In this document: positions 1 to 6,790 of the stretch, piece by piece
Layout: the number at the start of each line of letters is the position of its first letter
How positions within the stretch are numbered: position 1 is the first letter of the stretch
From: Angelakisella sp.
GTDB taxonomy: Bacteria; Bacillota; Clostridia; Oscillospirales; Ruminococcaceae
Direction of reading: 5' to 3'
Assembly: GCA_022795575.1 (NCBI GenBank)
Contig: JAAWGY010000007.1
Location: 1 to 23,701 of the forward strand
Length of the DNA: 23,701 nucleotides
Position numbers and translations under genes: made by a program
The notes under the pieces: model-generated
What the model was told of the DNA's origin: nothing
The model's input: only the letters and a program-made list of their open reading frames with translations
Databases searched by the model: none

Positions 1-80
1 CCTGGGGAGTTTCGCTCCTGCGGGAGCGACCAGGGCCTGCGCGGCCCTGGACCCGCGGCCCGGTAGCCCGGGCGGGCACA
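1..80 (+). repeat. Serial-hairpin repeat, copy A
   Basis: A run of short perfect hairpins: GCTCC/GGGAGC around TGC, then CCAGGGCC/GGCCCTGG. The whole 80 bp recurs in inverted orientation at 8695-8775 with few differences. Positions 6-32 are identical to 6359-6385. The unit may start upstream of the window edge. It could be a REP/MITE-like element or a transcript-end structure of the preceding gene, which is not visible. Function unknown. Confidence 0.75.
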
Positions 81-419
81 ACCTGTGGGACAGGCCGCTT
101 CGTTTCCCGCAGGGCGGCAGGCGCATTTTGGGCAACGCAGCCCCTAACTCCCCCCTTTGGTGATAATTGCCATGATTCATTCGCCGTCATTAGCCAAAAC
201 CTACAATCACCCGCCCAAAACCCCGCCCAATCGCAGAAAAAGACGAATCCACCCCCCGTTTTTGCGCCGTTTGCCCCAGGCCTGGTAAACTTTTGCAACA
301 TTTGCCGTGCGGGAATCTTGTGTTGCACCCGCTGCCGCTTTTCGGGTATCATTTGGGTACGGGAAACAACGCCATTTTTCGCAGGCAGAAGCGGCGCCGC
401 GCCAAAGGAGGGGAGGGGC
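81..419. other. Non-coding leader before the regulator gene
   Basis: I see no convincing gene here. The stretch is locally more AT-rich than its surroundings (about 160-310) and carries one copy of the 12-mer GCGCATTTTGGG (121-132) that recurs twice upstream of the cobalamin riboswitch. An open frame runs from 318 into the regulator, but its first 34 codons lack a ribosome binding site and read as leader. Confidence 0.6.
323..352 (+). promoter_or_regulatory. Candidate promoter for the PRD regulator
   Basis: A weak -35-like TTGCAC (323-328) and a good -10-like TATCAT (347-352) lie 18 bases apart, about 65 bases ahead of the chosen ATG. The -35 match is poor, so this is only a candidate. Confidence 0.3.
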
Positions 420-2444
420 ATGATCCAGCTTACCAGTCGGCAGCAGGCCCTCCTCCGGTTCTTGGGGGGGATGTCCTCCTATGTCCCGGTGCGGGAGCTG
501 GCCCGGCAGTTCGGCTATAGCCAGCGGACCATCCGGTATGACCTGGAGGCGGTGGAAGCCTGGCTGCGGGAGCGGGGCGGAGCGCTCTCCAAAAAGCCCA
601 AGGCCGGGGTGCTGCTGATGGCCGGGGAGGAGCTCCAGCAGCAGCTAAAGGCCGCCCTGACCGGTGGAGAGGCGGAGGCTTTGGAGAGGATCTATACCCC
701 CAAGGAGCGGATGGACATCATCTATTACCGTCTCCTCTTTGGGGAGGGGACGATAAAGGCGGAGGAGCTGGCCGAATGCCTGGCCGTCAGCTCCCCAACG
801 GTGATGCGGGATATCCGGGGGATGGCCCGGCGGATGGCCCAGCGTTCGCTTTCGGTTTGGGGCAAAAAGGGGGAGGGCTACCGCCTGACCGGGGAGGAAA
901 GGGCGGTGCGGACCTGCCTGGTCCAGGGGCTGATCCAGCTGCTGGAGGGAGGGCGGAGCCCCACCCGGGCCAGCCTGACCAGCCGCCGGGTGGGGGAGCT
1001 GGCCCGGGGGAGCGGGCTTTCTGCCTTGGCCGCAGGCTACCTGGCCCCGGTGGACCTGGACGCCCTACGGGATCTGCTCCGGTACGCCCGGGAAACGGTC
1101 TATTACGCCATGCCGGAAAACGACGAGGTCCGGCTGCTCCTCTACCTGGGGGTGCTGGTCCGCAGAGCTTCCGCCGGCTTCGTCCTGGCCCCGGCGGGGG
1201 AGGGAGGAGCCGCAGGGGAGGAGCAGCGGGAGCAAAAGCTCGCGGCCCTTCTCACCACCCGGCTGGCCAGCCGCCTGCGGCTGGAGCTGCCGGAGGGAGA
1301 GGTGCAGGGCCTGGCCCGGCAGCTGATCTCCTGCAACCTGAAGTTCCCCCCAAAGCCGGACGACAAGCTGGCGGAGGAGCTGGCCTCTATTGTGGACGAG
1401 ATGCTGGAGGTGCTCTGCTCCTTCCCCCTCTACGATATGCCGGATTTTTACCGGGATAAGCTGAAGGTGAACCTGCTGGCCCACCTCCGCCTCACCGTCA
1501 AAAAGCACCAGCTGCAAATCTCCTCCTCCAATCCCCTGCTGGCGCAGATGAAGGTGAATTACCCCGAAATCTTTACCGTGGTGTACCGGATGGAGGAGAT
1601 CTTCCGCCGCCGTACCGGTATCCCCCTGGGGGAGGACGAGATCGGCTTTATCGCCATCCACATCGCCGCCAACGTGGAGGAGTGCAACCGCCTGCGGAGC
1701 AAGCGGGCGCTGATCGTCTGCAACACCGGCCAGGGGGCGGCGGTCATCCTGAAAAACCGCATCCGCAGCAACATCCCCCGGCTGGAGATCCGGGGCACCC
1801 TGGCCGCCCTGGACGCCGAAAGCGCCGACGCTTTGTCGGAGGTGGACTTGGTCATCAGCACGGTGGCCCTGCCCCCGCTGGAAAAGCCGGTCTTCCAGGT
1901 AAGCCCCATCATCTCCGCCGCGGAGATCGACCGCATCAGCAGCTACCTTAGCGGCCATATCACCGACCCGGAATCCCGCCAGCTGGCCCAGGGGCAGCAG
2001 TCCCGCCGGGTGGTGCTGGAGCAGCTGGCGGAAAAGTACCTCCCCAGCGGCCAGCGGGAACGGTTTTTAACCGAGCTGTCCGGCATCCTCCCCCTTGCCG
2101 GGGATCCCTCCGGACAGCCCCGGGGGGAGATGAGCGAGGAGAACATCATGTTCCAAAGCTCGATGATCCTGGCCAAGGTGGGCACCGCCCTTACCCAGCT
2201 ACAGCAGGAGTTTGGCTTTCAGCTTACCCCGGAAAAGCTCTTTGGCCTCACCATCCACATCCTGATGTCCATCCCCCGGTGGCGCAAGGGCAGCTCCAAC
2301 CGGGAGTACGCCAGCGAACAGTACAAGAACGACAACCTGCCGGTCTACGAGTTTCTGGCCCGCCAGCTGCGGGACGTATCGGAGGAGTACGGCATCCCCA
2401 TCCCGGAGAAGGAGGCCCTGGCCCTGATGCGGTACTTCATCTGA
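420..2444 (+). CDS. PRD-domain transcriptional regulator (BglG/LicR-like)
   Basis: A 674-residue regulator. An HTH lies at about residues 6-50 (SQRTIRYDLEAVEAWL is a typical recognition helix) and a second at about 90-150 (SSPTVMRDIRGM). A degenerate PRD follows at about 200-310. A clear PRD lies at about 330-430, with conserved histidines in NLLAHLRLT and FIAIHIAA. A PTS EIIB-like domain starts near residue 430, with its cysteine at 434 in LIVCNTGQGAA. A further PRD-like helical segment is near the C-terminus (LFGLTIHILMSIP). No EIIA domain is visible. Such proteins are activators or antiterminators whose activity is set by phosphorylation from PTS proteins; the two HTHs favour DNA binding. 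I start at ATG 420 because AAAGGAGGGGAGG lies just upstream, rather than at the open frame's first ATG at 318. It probably controls the genes that follow. Confidence 0.85.
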   Translation: MIQLTSRQQALLRFLGGMSSYVPVRELARQFGYSQRTIRYDLEAVEAWLRERGGALSKKPKAGVLLMAGEELQQQLKAALTGGEAEALERIYTPKERMDIIYYRLLFGEGTIKAEELAECLAVSSPTVMRDIRGMARRMAQRSLSVWGKKGEGYRLTGEERAVRTCLVQGLIQLLEGGRSPTRASLTSRRVGELARGSGLSALAAGYLAPVDLDALRDLLRYARETVYYAMPENDEVRLLLYLGVLVRRASAGFVLAPAGEGGAAGEEQREQKLAALLTTRLASRLRLELPEGEVQGLARQLISCNLKFPPKPDDKLAEELASIVDEMLEVLCSFPLYDMPDFYRDKLKVNLLAHLRLTVKKHQLQISSSNPLLAQMKVNYPEIFTVVYRMEEIFRRRTGIPLGEDEIGFIAIHIAANVEECNRLRSKRALIVCNTGQGAAVILKNRIRSNIPRLEIRGTLAALDAESADALSEVDLVISTVALPPLEKPVFQVSPIISAAEIDRISSYLSGHITDPESRQLAQGQQSRRVVLEQLAEKYLPSGQRERFLTELSGILPLAGDPSGQPRGEMSEENIMFQSSMILAKVGTALTQLQQEFGFQLTPEKLFGLTIHILMSIPRWRKGSSNREYASEQYKNDNLPVYEFLARQLRDVSEEYGIPIPEKEALALMRYFI

Positions 2445-2470
2445 CAAAAAGCGCACATCTTAGTAGGCTA

Positions 2471-2480
2471 AACTATAGTT
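2471..2480. promoter_or_regulatory. Palindrome and -10-like box before the amidohydrolase
   Basis: The 81 bp gap between regulator and amidohydrolase contains a perfect 10 bp palindrome, AACTATAGTT. It embeds a -10-like TATAGT (2474-2479) with no good -35 about 17 bases upstream. A small hairpin follows (GCCTGT 2487-2492 with ACAGGC 2500-2505). A -10 without a -35 is what an activator-dependent promoter can look like, so the PRD regulator may act here. This is inference. Confidence 0.35.
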
Positions 2481-2525
2481 ATTACAGCCTGTCTACCAAA
2501 CAGGCGGAGAAAGGAAGGATCCCCT

Positions 2526-3647
2526 ATGACCGAAACCATCCTCATCACCGGCGGCAAACTCCTGGATAAGAGCGAGGGCCTGCTGCTGGAGCAGAAGGAC
2601 CTGCTGCTCCGGGACGGCCGCATCGCCGCCATAGGCCAGCAGCTGAGCGCCCCCGCCGGGGCCCGGGTCATCGATGCCGGCGGCTGCATTGTCTCCCCCG
2701 GCTTTATCGACATCCACGCCCACGTCTTCCCCGGACACAACAAGCTGGGCCTGGACGCCGACACCATCGGGGTGGAGAAGGGCGTCACCACCATCTGCGA
2801 CGCCGGAACCGCCGGGCCGGAGAACATCGGGGAATTTATCGAGAAGGTCATCAAGCCCTCCCGCACCCGGATCTTCTCCGAGATGCACTTCTCCAAGCAG
2901 GGCCTTTTCATCACCCCGGAGGCGGACGACCCCGCCAAGTACGACCTGGCCCTGGCCGAGGAGGCCTACCACAGGCACAAGGAGTACATCGTGGCCATCA
3001 AGGCCCGGGCCAGCAACTCCACCGTGGGCAAGCTGGGCATCGTCCCCATCCGGGACGCCAAGAGCCTCTCCGCCAAGCTGGGCATCCCCCTCTATGTCCA
3101 CATCGGCAACCCCCTGCCCTACATCGAGGAGGTGCTGGCGGTGATGGAGAAGGGGGACATGATTACCCACTCCTTCCACGGCAAGATCAACGGCCTGCTG
3201 GAGGACGGGAAGATCAAGCCCGAAACCCAGGCCGCCCGGGACCGGGGCGTCCTCTTCGACGTGGGCCACGGGGTGGCCAGCTTTAACTTCAACACCGCCC
3301 GCGCCGCCTTCTCCCAGGGCTTCCTCCCCGATGTCATCAGCACCGACCTGCACCAGGCCAACATCGACGGCCCGGTCTACAGCCTGCCTGTCACCATGGA
3401 CAAGATGCTGGCCCTGGGCATCCCCCTGGCCGACTGCGTGGAGAAGGTGACTGCTGCCCCTGCCGCCATCCTCCGGATGAAGGAGCTGGGCAGGCTCCGG
3501 GAGGGGTACCTGGCCGATATCACCATCTTCCACCTGGAGGAGGGGGAGTACCACTACCAGGACGCCGACGGCAACAGCCTCAGCGGCACCCAGTCCATTC
3601 GCCCCGACTGGGCCATTGTTGGCGGCTCGGTGGAGCTGGAAAAGTAA
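2526..3647 (+). CDS. Amidohydrolase/deacetylase family metallohydrolase (EF_0837-like)
   Basis: A 373-residue TIM-barrel amidohydrolase. Metal-site residues are readable in order: HAH at 64-66 (GFIDIHAHV), a candidate carboxylated lysine K159 (YIVAIKARAS), H192 (LYVHIGNP), H215/H218 (ITHSFHG) and D274 (STDLHQAN). The family (TIGR03583, EF_0837 type; recalled, not searched) hydrolyses unidentified amide or cyclic-amide substrates and recurs beside DgaE/DgaF-type enzymes. AAAGGAAGG precedes ATG 2526. It is the first gene after the regulator, probably leading the operon. Linked with the downstream ammonia-lyase, it could remove an N-acyl group or open a lactam to release a 2-amino sugar acid; that role is inferred. 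Its true substrate is unknown. Confidence 0.88.
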   Translation: MTETILITGGKLLDKSEGLLLEQKDLLLRDGRIAAIGQQLSAPAGARVIDAGGCIVSPGFIDIHAHVFPGHNKLGLDADTIGVEKGVTTICDAGTAGPENIGEFIEKVIKPSRTRIFSEMHFSKQGLFITPEADDPAKYDLALAEEAYHRHKEYIVAIKARASNSTVGKLGIVPIRDAKSLSAKLGIPLYVHIGNPLPYIEEVLAVMEKGDMITHSFHGKINGLLEDGKIKPETQAARDRGVLFDVGHGVASFNFNTARAAFSQGFLPDVISTDLHQANIDGPVYSLPVTMDKMLALGIPLADCVEKVTAAPAAILRMKELGRLREGYLADITIFHLEEGEYHYQDADGNSLSGTQSIRPDWAIVGGSVELEK

Positions 3648-3695
3648 TACGGTTTGTAATTTATGTTAGGTATAGTCCAGAAAGGAGCGGTTTTT

Positions 3696-4085
3696 ATGAC
3701 AGAGCTGGAGCGAGTCCGGGACGTAGAGGCCCGGCTGGAGCTGGCAGAGGAGTTCCACGAGGCGGCGGAAAGGCATATCCCCGCCCTGTTGCAGGGCCTG
3801 GAGGAGCGGGGGGTTGCCTTTGACGAAAACGGCAGCATCGGCTTTATCTCCCACGCCATCGCCCTGGTCAAGCGGCTGGAGACAGGGGAAAAGGTAAAGC
3901 CCCTGGACGACGATGTCCTCTCTCAGCTGGAGGAGGAGGCCATCGACATCTCCCGCCAGGTGCTGCGGCCCATCGAGGAGGCCTACGGCGTGGCGCTGGA
4001 CGATTCGGAGCTGGCCCTTGTGACCATCCATGTCCAGACGGCTATGGCCAAGGCGGAAAAGGCCCGGCGCAAGCAGCAGGGGTAA
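3696..4085 (+). CDS. Stand-alone PRD domain protein (EF_0829-like)
   Basis: A 129-residue protein that is little more than one PTS regulation domain. Candidate phosphorylatable histidines sit in FISHAIALVKR and VTIHVQTAMAKAE, matching the two PRD histidine positions. It has no DNA-binding or RNA-binding domain. The start at 3696 is set by AAAGGAG at 3681-3687; the frame is open from 3663 but lacks a ribosome site there. The family (TIGR03582, EF_0829 type; recalled) is found next to the SFCGS/DUF4312/DUF4311/DUF4310 genes, as here. It may be a phosphorylation-responsive partner of the large PRD regulator or of the membrane module. No function is established to my knowledge. Confidence 0.85.
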   Translation: MTELERVRDVEARLELAEEFHEAAERHIPALLQGLEERGVAFDENGSIGFISHAIALVKRLETGEKVKPLDDDVLSQLEEEAIDISRQVLRPIEEAYGVALDDSELALVTIHVQTAMAKAEKARRKQQG

Positions 4086-4128
4086 CAAACAGACACAGCG
4101 TCTGTATCAAAAGAAAGGGGTTTTTATC

Positions 4129-4506
4129 ATGGCAAAGAAGGTACTCATCGTTATTGGCGAACGGATGGGCAAGGGGGGCCATGTGGCCGACGGCATCCGC
4201 AAGGCAGGGGGCGAGGCCCACGTCATCCCCGGCATGGCCGCCGATATGAAGTTAGGCGACGTAATGCACGAGATGAACGCCGACCTGGGCATCAGCTTCT
4301 GCGGCAGCGGCGGGGCGGGGGCGCTGATGGCCTCCAACAAATACGGCTACAAGTGCCGCCACTCCATGCGCAGCGTCGACGAGGGCGTTACCGCCGTCCG
4401 GGACGGCATCAAGGTGCTGGGCTTTGGCTTTATGGACATCGAGGAGCTGGGCAAGCGGATTGTGGAGACCTACTACGAGGTCAACGGCCAGCCGGACGAG
4501 GCGTAA
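4129..4506 (+). CDS. Glycine-rich SFCGS family protein (EF_0830-like)
   Basis: A 125-residue soluble protein with the family hallmark ISFCGSGGAGA, cysteine at residue 58. The N-terminal MAKKVLIVIGERMGKGG strand-loop and the alternating alpha/beta pattern recall small nucleotide-binding or PTS EIIB-like folds, but I cannot assign a fold by eye. The family (TIGR03577; recalled) has no known activity. A small stem (ACAGAC 4089-4094 with GTCTGT 4100-4105) lies in the gap ahead of the AAAGGGG ribosome site. The start at 4129 is chosen over an upstream in-frame ATG (4030) that lies inside the PRD gene. It is the first of four adjacent genes that recur together with DgaE/DgaF-type enzymes. Confidence 0.88.
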   Translation: MAKKVLIVIGERMGKGGHVADGIRKAGGEAHVIPGMAADMKLGDVMHEMNADLGISFCGSGGAGALMASNKYGYKCRHSMRSVDEGVTAVRDGIKVLGFGFMDIEELGKRIVETYYEVNGQPDEA

Positions 4507-4533
4507 GCAGCAGGGAAGAGGGGGAAGGAAGCC

Positions 4534-4821
4534 ATGGAAAGCACAGGTGTTTCCTGCTTAAGGACCGAAGAGCGGGAGTTTACCCTGGAGGCCTACGGCA
4601 AAAACCGGGAGGAGGCCGCGGGCGCGGTGTTCGCAAAGCTGAAAAAGGAGGTTTACGCCGCGGTCAAGGGGCTGATCCTCCACATGGAGCCCAAGGAGGT
4701 GTACCTCCTGAAGGAGGAGGAAAAAACCCAGGTCCAAAAGCTCCTTGGCTTCTTTGCCCCCCGGGAGATCCAAAACTACTACCTGAAGCTGCGGATTGTC
4801 GTCACCGTAAAGTATATGTAA
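4534..4821 (+). CDS. DUF4312 family protein (EF_0831-like)
   Basis: A 95-residue, apparently cytosolic protein (no hydrophobic segment). It begins with a short beta-like stretch (FTLEAYGKNREEAAGAVFAKLKK) and is rich in Glu and Lys. It belongs by context and pattern to the EF_0831 type (DUF4312/TIGR03578; recalled). GGGGAAGGAAG precedes ATG 4534. It sits between the SFCGS gene and the two membrane genes, so it is probably a soluble subunit or assembly partner of the same complex. Function unknown. Confidence 0.83.
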   Translation: MESTGVSCLRTEEREFTLEAYGKNREEAAGAVFAKLKKEVYAAVKGLILHMEPKEVYLLKEEEKTQVQKLLGFFAPREIQNYYLKLRIVVTVKYM

Positions 4822-4881
4822 CCAGCGGGCCCGCCCCGGGGCGCTCCCCGGCAAAGGCCCGGATACGAGAGGAGAGGTACT

Positions 4882-5616
4882 ATGTTTGAAGTTCTCATCA
4901 AGTCCCTGATTATCGGGGCACTGGGGGGCGCGGCGGTAGCCGCCGGTGCCGCCCGGATGTTCCACGCGCCGGAGATCCAGGCCATGGGCGCGTTCCGCAC
5001 CCTGGGGGAAATCAACGCCTGCAAGGGCGACCCGGTCTCCCACTTTTCCTTTGGCCTCGGCTTCTTCTTTAACGCCGCCGGTTCGGTTATCGGCGCCGGC
5101 GCCCTGACACAGGACGTGCTGCACCGCATCGTCCCCAACTGGGCCGCCGCCGCCCTGCTGGTGAAGAACAAGAAGGTGGAGGAGACCCTGTATGACCCCG
5201 CCCGGATGGGCGTTATGGGAGCCATCATCGGTGCCGTGGTGGTGGCGGCGCTGAACCTGCTGGCCAACGCCATCCCGGAGTCCCTGGCGGTAATCGCCAG
5301 CGGCATCCTTTCCCCCGCCGCCAACCTGATGATCAACACCGTCATGCCCATTATCTTCTGGCTTGCCGCCCTGGACGCCGGCAAAATCACCGGTATTTGG
5401 GGCACCGTGCTGGGGGGGCTTGCTTACCTGATTATGGGCAACGCCGTTCCCGGGTGCGTGCTGGGCATCATCGTTGGCCAGTCGGTGGAAGACAACGGCT
5501 ACAACAAGACCGTCAAGGTTATGCTGGCAGTCATCGCCGCCCTGTTTATCGTCATCGGTATCGGCCGCGGGTTCTGGGGCAAGCTGATCCTGGCTTTCTC
5601 CAACTTCTTAGGCTAA
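4882..5616 (+). CDS. DUF4311 membrane protein (EF_0832-like)
   Basis: A 244-residue integral membrane protein. About six to seven hydrophobic segments are visible, including residues about 5-25, 50-75, 110-135, 145-185 (two) and 190-235 (two). It is Gly/Ala-rich, and a loop carrying FRTLGEINACKGDPVSHFS follows the first segment. GAGAGGAGAGG precedes ATG 4882. Matches the EF_0832 type (DUF4311/TIGR03580; recalled). With DUF4310 immediately downstream it probably forms the membrane channel of an uncharacterised transporter. The substrate is inferred to be an amino-sugar acid derivative from the surrounding enzymes. No homology to a named transporter family is evident by eye. Confidence 0.87.
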   Translation: MFEVLIKSLIIGALGGAAVAAGAARMFHAPEIQAMGAFRTLGEINACKGDPVSHFSFGLGFFFNAAGSVIGAGALTQDVLHRIVPNWAAAALLVKNKKVEETLYDPARMGVMGAIIGAVVVAALNLLANAIPESLAVIASGILSPAANLMINTVMPIIFWLAALDAGKITGIWGTVLGGLAYLIMGNAVPGCVLGIIVGQSVEDNGYNKTVKVMLAVIAALFIVIGIGRGFWGKLILAFSNFLG

Positions 5617-5644
5617 GCGGCAGGCAGAGAGGAGAGTTATTATC

Positions 5645-6283
5645 ATGAATAAACTGCGTAAAGCTCTTATGACCGACTGGACCTTTCCCATCCTGACTGC
5701 CCTGCTGGGCGCGGCCATGATCGGGGGCGGTCATATGCTGATTGTCCACGGCTTCGGCTTCTTCAACGAGATTGCACAGGCCGAGATGATCAAGCAGGGC
5801 ATGGCCAACGGCGACTGGGCCGCACCGGTGGGCTACGCCGCCGGCTTCCTCCTTGCCCGCATCATGGAAGGCCCTCTGGTTGGTATTCTGGACATTGGCG
5901 GATCCTTTATGACCGGCGTAGGCACCGGCCTGACTGCTCTGTTTATGTCCATGGGGCTGGATTTCCTGGTGACAAACTTTATCCTTGCCCTGCTGGTGGG
6001 CGCTGGCATCGGCGCTGCTTTGGGTGTCATCATCATTGTAGTTAAAAAGGCGATGCCCTCCGGCATGGCGGCCTCCGGCACCAACATCATGATGGGCGCC
6101 GGCAACGCCACCGGCCGCTACCTGGGGCCGCTGATTGTTCTTTCCGCCATCAGCTACAGCATCCCCGCCGGCATCGGCTCGGTCATTGGCGCCGCCATCT
6201 TCCACAAGATGGGCAAGCCCATTGTGGGTGGCGCCATCCTGGGGGCCATGTTCCTGGCCTTCCTCTTCCCCATTCCTGTCTGA
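5645..6283 (+). CDS. DUF4310 membrane protein (EF_0833-like)
   Basis: A 212-residue integral membrane protein with about six hydrophobic segments. A conserved-looking Gly/Met-rich stretch, GMAASGTNIMMGAGNATGRY, is reminiscent of substrate or ion re-entrant loops. It starts 28 bases after DUF4311, with GAGAGGAGAG as ribosome site, so the two are co-transcribed and probably form a heteromer. Matches the EF_0833 type (DUF4310/TIGR03579; recalled). It is the last gene before a 400 bp palindromic insertion that separates it from dgaE. Function unknown; transport is inferred from topology and context. Confidence 0.87.
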   Translation: MNKLRKALMTDWTFPILTALLGAAMIGGGHMLIVHGFGFFNEIAQAEMIKQGMANGDWAAPVGYAAGFLLARIMEGPLVGILDIGGSFMTGVGTGLTALFMSMGLDFLVTNFILALLVGAGIGAALGVIIIVVKKAMPSGMAASGTNIMMGAGNATGRYLGPLIVLSAISYSIPAGIGSVIGAAIFHKMGKPIVGGAILGAMFLAFLFPIPV

Positions 6284-6301
6284 TAGCTATATCAAAAGCA
6301 T

Positions 6302-6336
6302 CTGCCGCAGCAGGGGTGTTTTGCCTGCTGCGGCAG
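6302..6336 (+). terminator. Strong hairpin after DUF4310
   Basis: A perfect 13 bp stem (CTGCCGCAGCAGG with CCTGCTGCGGCAG) around a 9-base loop lies 18 bases after the DUF4310 stop. No U-tract follows, so it is not a classical intrinsic terminator. It may attenuate transcription or protect the 3' end of the upstream mRNA. Confidence 0.4.
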
Positions 6337-6342
6337 CAGGTA

Positions 6343-6741
6343 GCGCTTTAAGGGGGAAGGAGTTTCGCTCCTGCGGGAGCGACCAAAGGCGTTGCCTTTG
6401 GAAACCACCGCCCTTTGAAAAGGGCGGCCCTAAACTTTGCGCGCCTGCGGCGTTAGGGCGGCAGGCGGCTGTTGGTGCGGAAGGCGCTGCAAGGGGAAGC
6501 ATTAAAAAATGGTTTTTTAACCTGTCGGGAGAAGTTGCTGCCGGTGCGGAAGCTGCTGCGAAAGGAAAACAAAAAAATCATTTTTTAGGCTGCGGGAGAT
6601 GATGCTTCCGCACCTTGCAGGCAGCTGCCGCTACCACCCCGAAGGGCGGGAAAGTTTCGGTCAAGCCTTTTCAAAGGCTTGCAGGTCCAGGGCAGAGCCC
6701 TGGTCGTCCTCCGCAGAGGACGAAATCCCCCCTAAGAGCGC
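6343..6741. mobile_element. Composite palindromic (MITE-like) element
   Basis: The 507 bp gap between DUF4310 and dgaE has no gene and is almost filled by this structure. Its ends are imperfect inverted repeats: GCGCTTTAAGGGGG at 6343-6356, and the reverse complement of 6728-6741, GCGCTCTTAGGGGG (12 of 14 match). Inside the left end is copy B of the serial-hairpin repeat (6359-6431, hairpins GCTCC/GGAGC, CCAAAGGC/GCCTTTGG, CCGCCCTTT/AAAGGGCGG). Inside the right end is inverted copy C (6662-6722, hairpins CAAGCCTTT/AAAGGCTTG, CCAGGGC/GCCCTGG, CGTCCTC/GAGGACG). A tandem repeat lies between them. No transposase is encoded. It looks like a non-autonomous insertion splitting the operon. Confidence 0.6.
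6474..6609. repeat. Two diverged tandem units of about 68 bp
   Basis: Both units begin GGTGCGGAAG (6474 and 6543) and share the order GCTGC - AAGG - A-tract - TTTTTTA - GGGAGA - TGC - TCC/GCC. The second unit is closed by GCTTCCGCACC (6604-6614), the reverse complement of its own start. AT-rich centres (TTAAAAAATGGTTTTTTAA in unit 1) are themselves palindromic. Confidence 0.6.
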
Positions 6742-6790
6742 CAAGCAAAGAGCACAAACCCCATATCCTGTAACGTGAGGTGAACGAGAA

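Noticed and set aside
1065..1958. Long antisense open frame opposite the PRD regulator
   Set aside because: It is a shadow of a GC-rich coding strand, with no ribosome site and no recognisable motif. The regulator on the + strand is unambiguous.
2493..3554. 353-codon antisense frame opposite the amidohydrolase
   Set aside because: Its translation is low-complexity, rich in Val, Gly, Asp and His, and the + strand carries the full catalytic motif set.
6135..6602. 155-codon frame starting in DUF4310
   Set aside because: It overlaps DUF4310 out of frame and continues into the palindromic element; no family resemblance.
6343..6741. CRISPR array
   Set aside because: Only two diverged units, no constant repeat with unique spacers, and no cas genes. 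The hairpins and inverted ends fit a palindromic element better.
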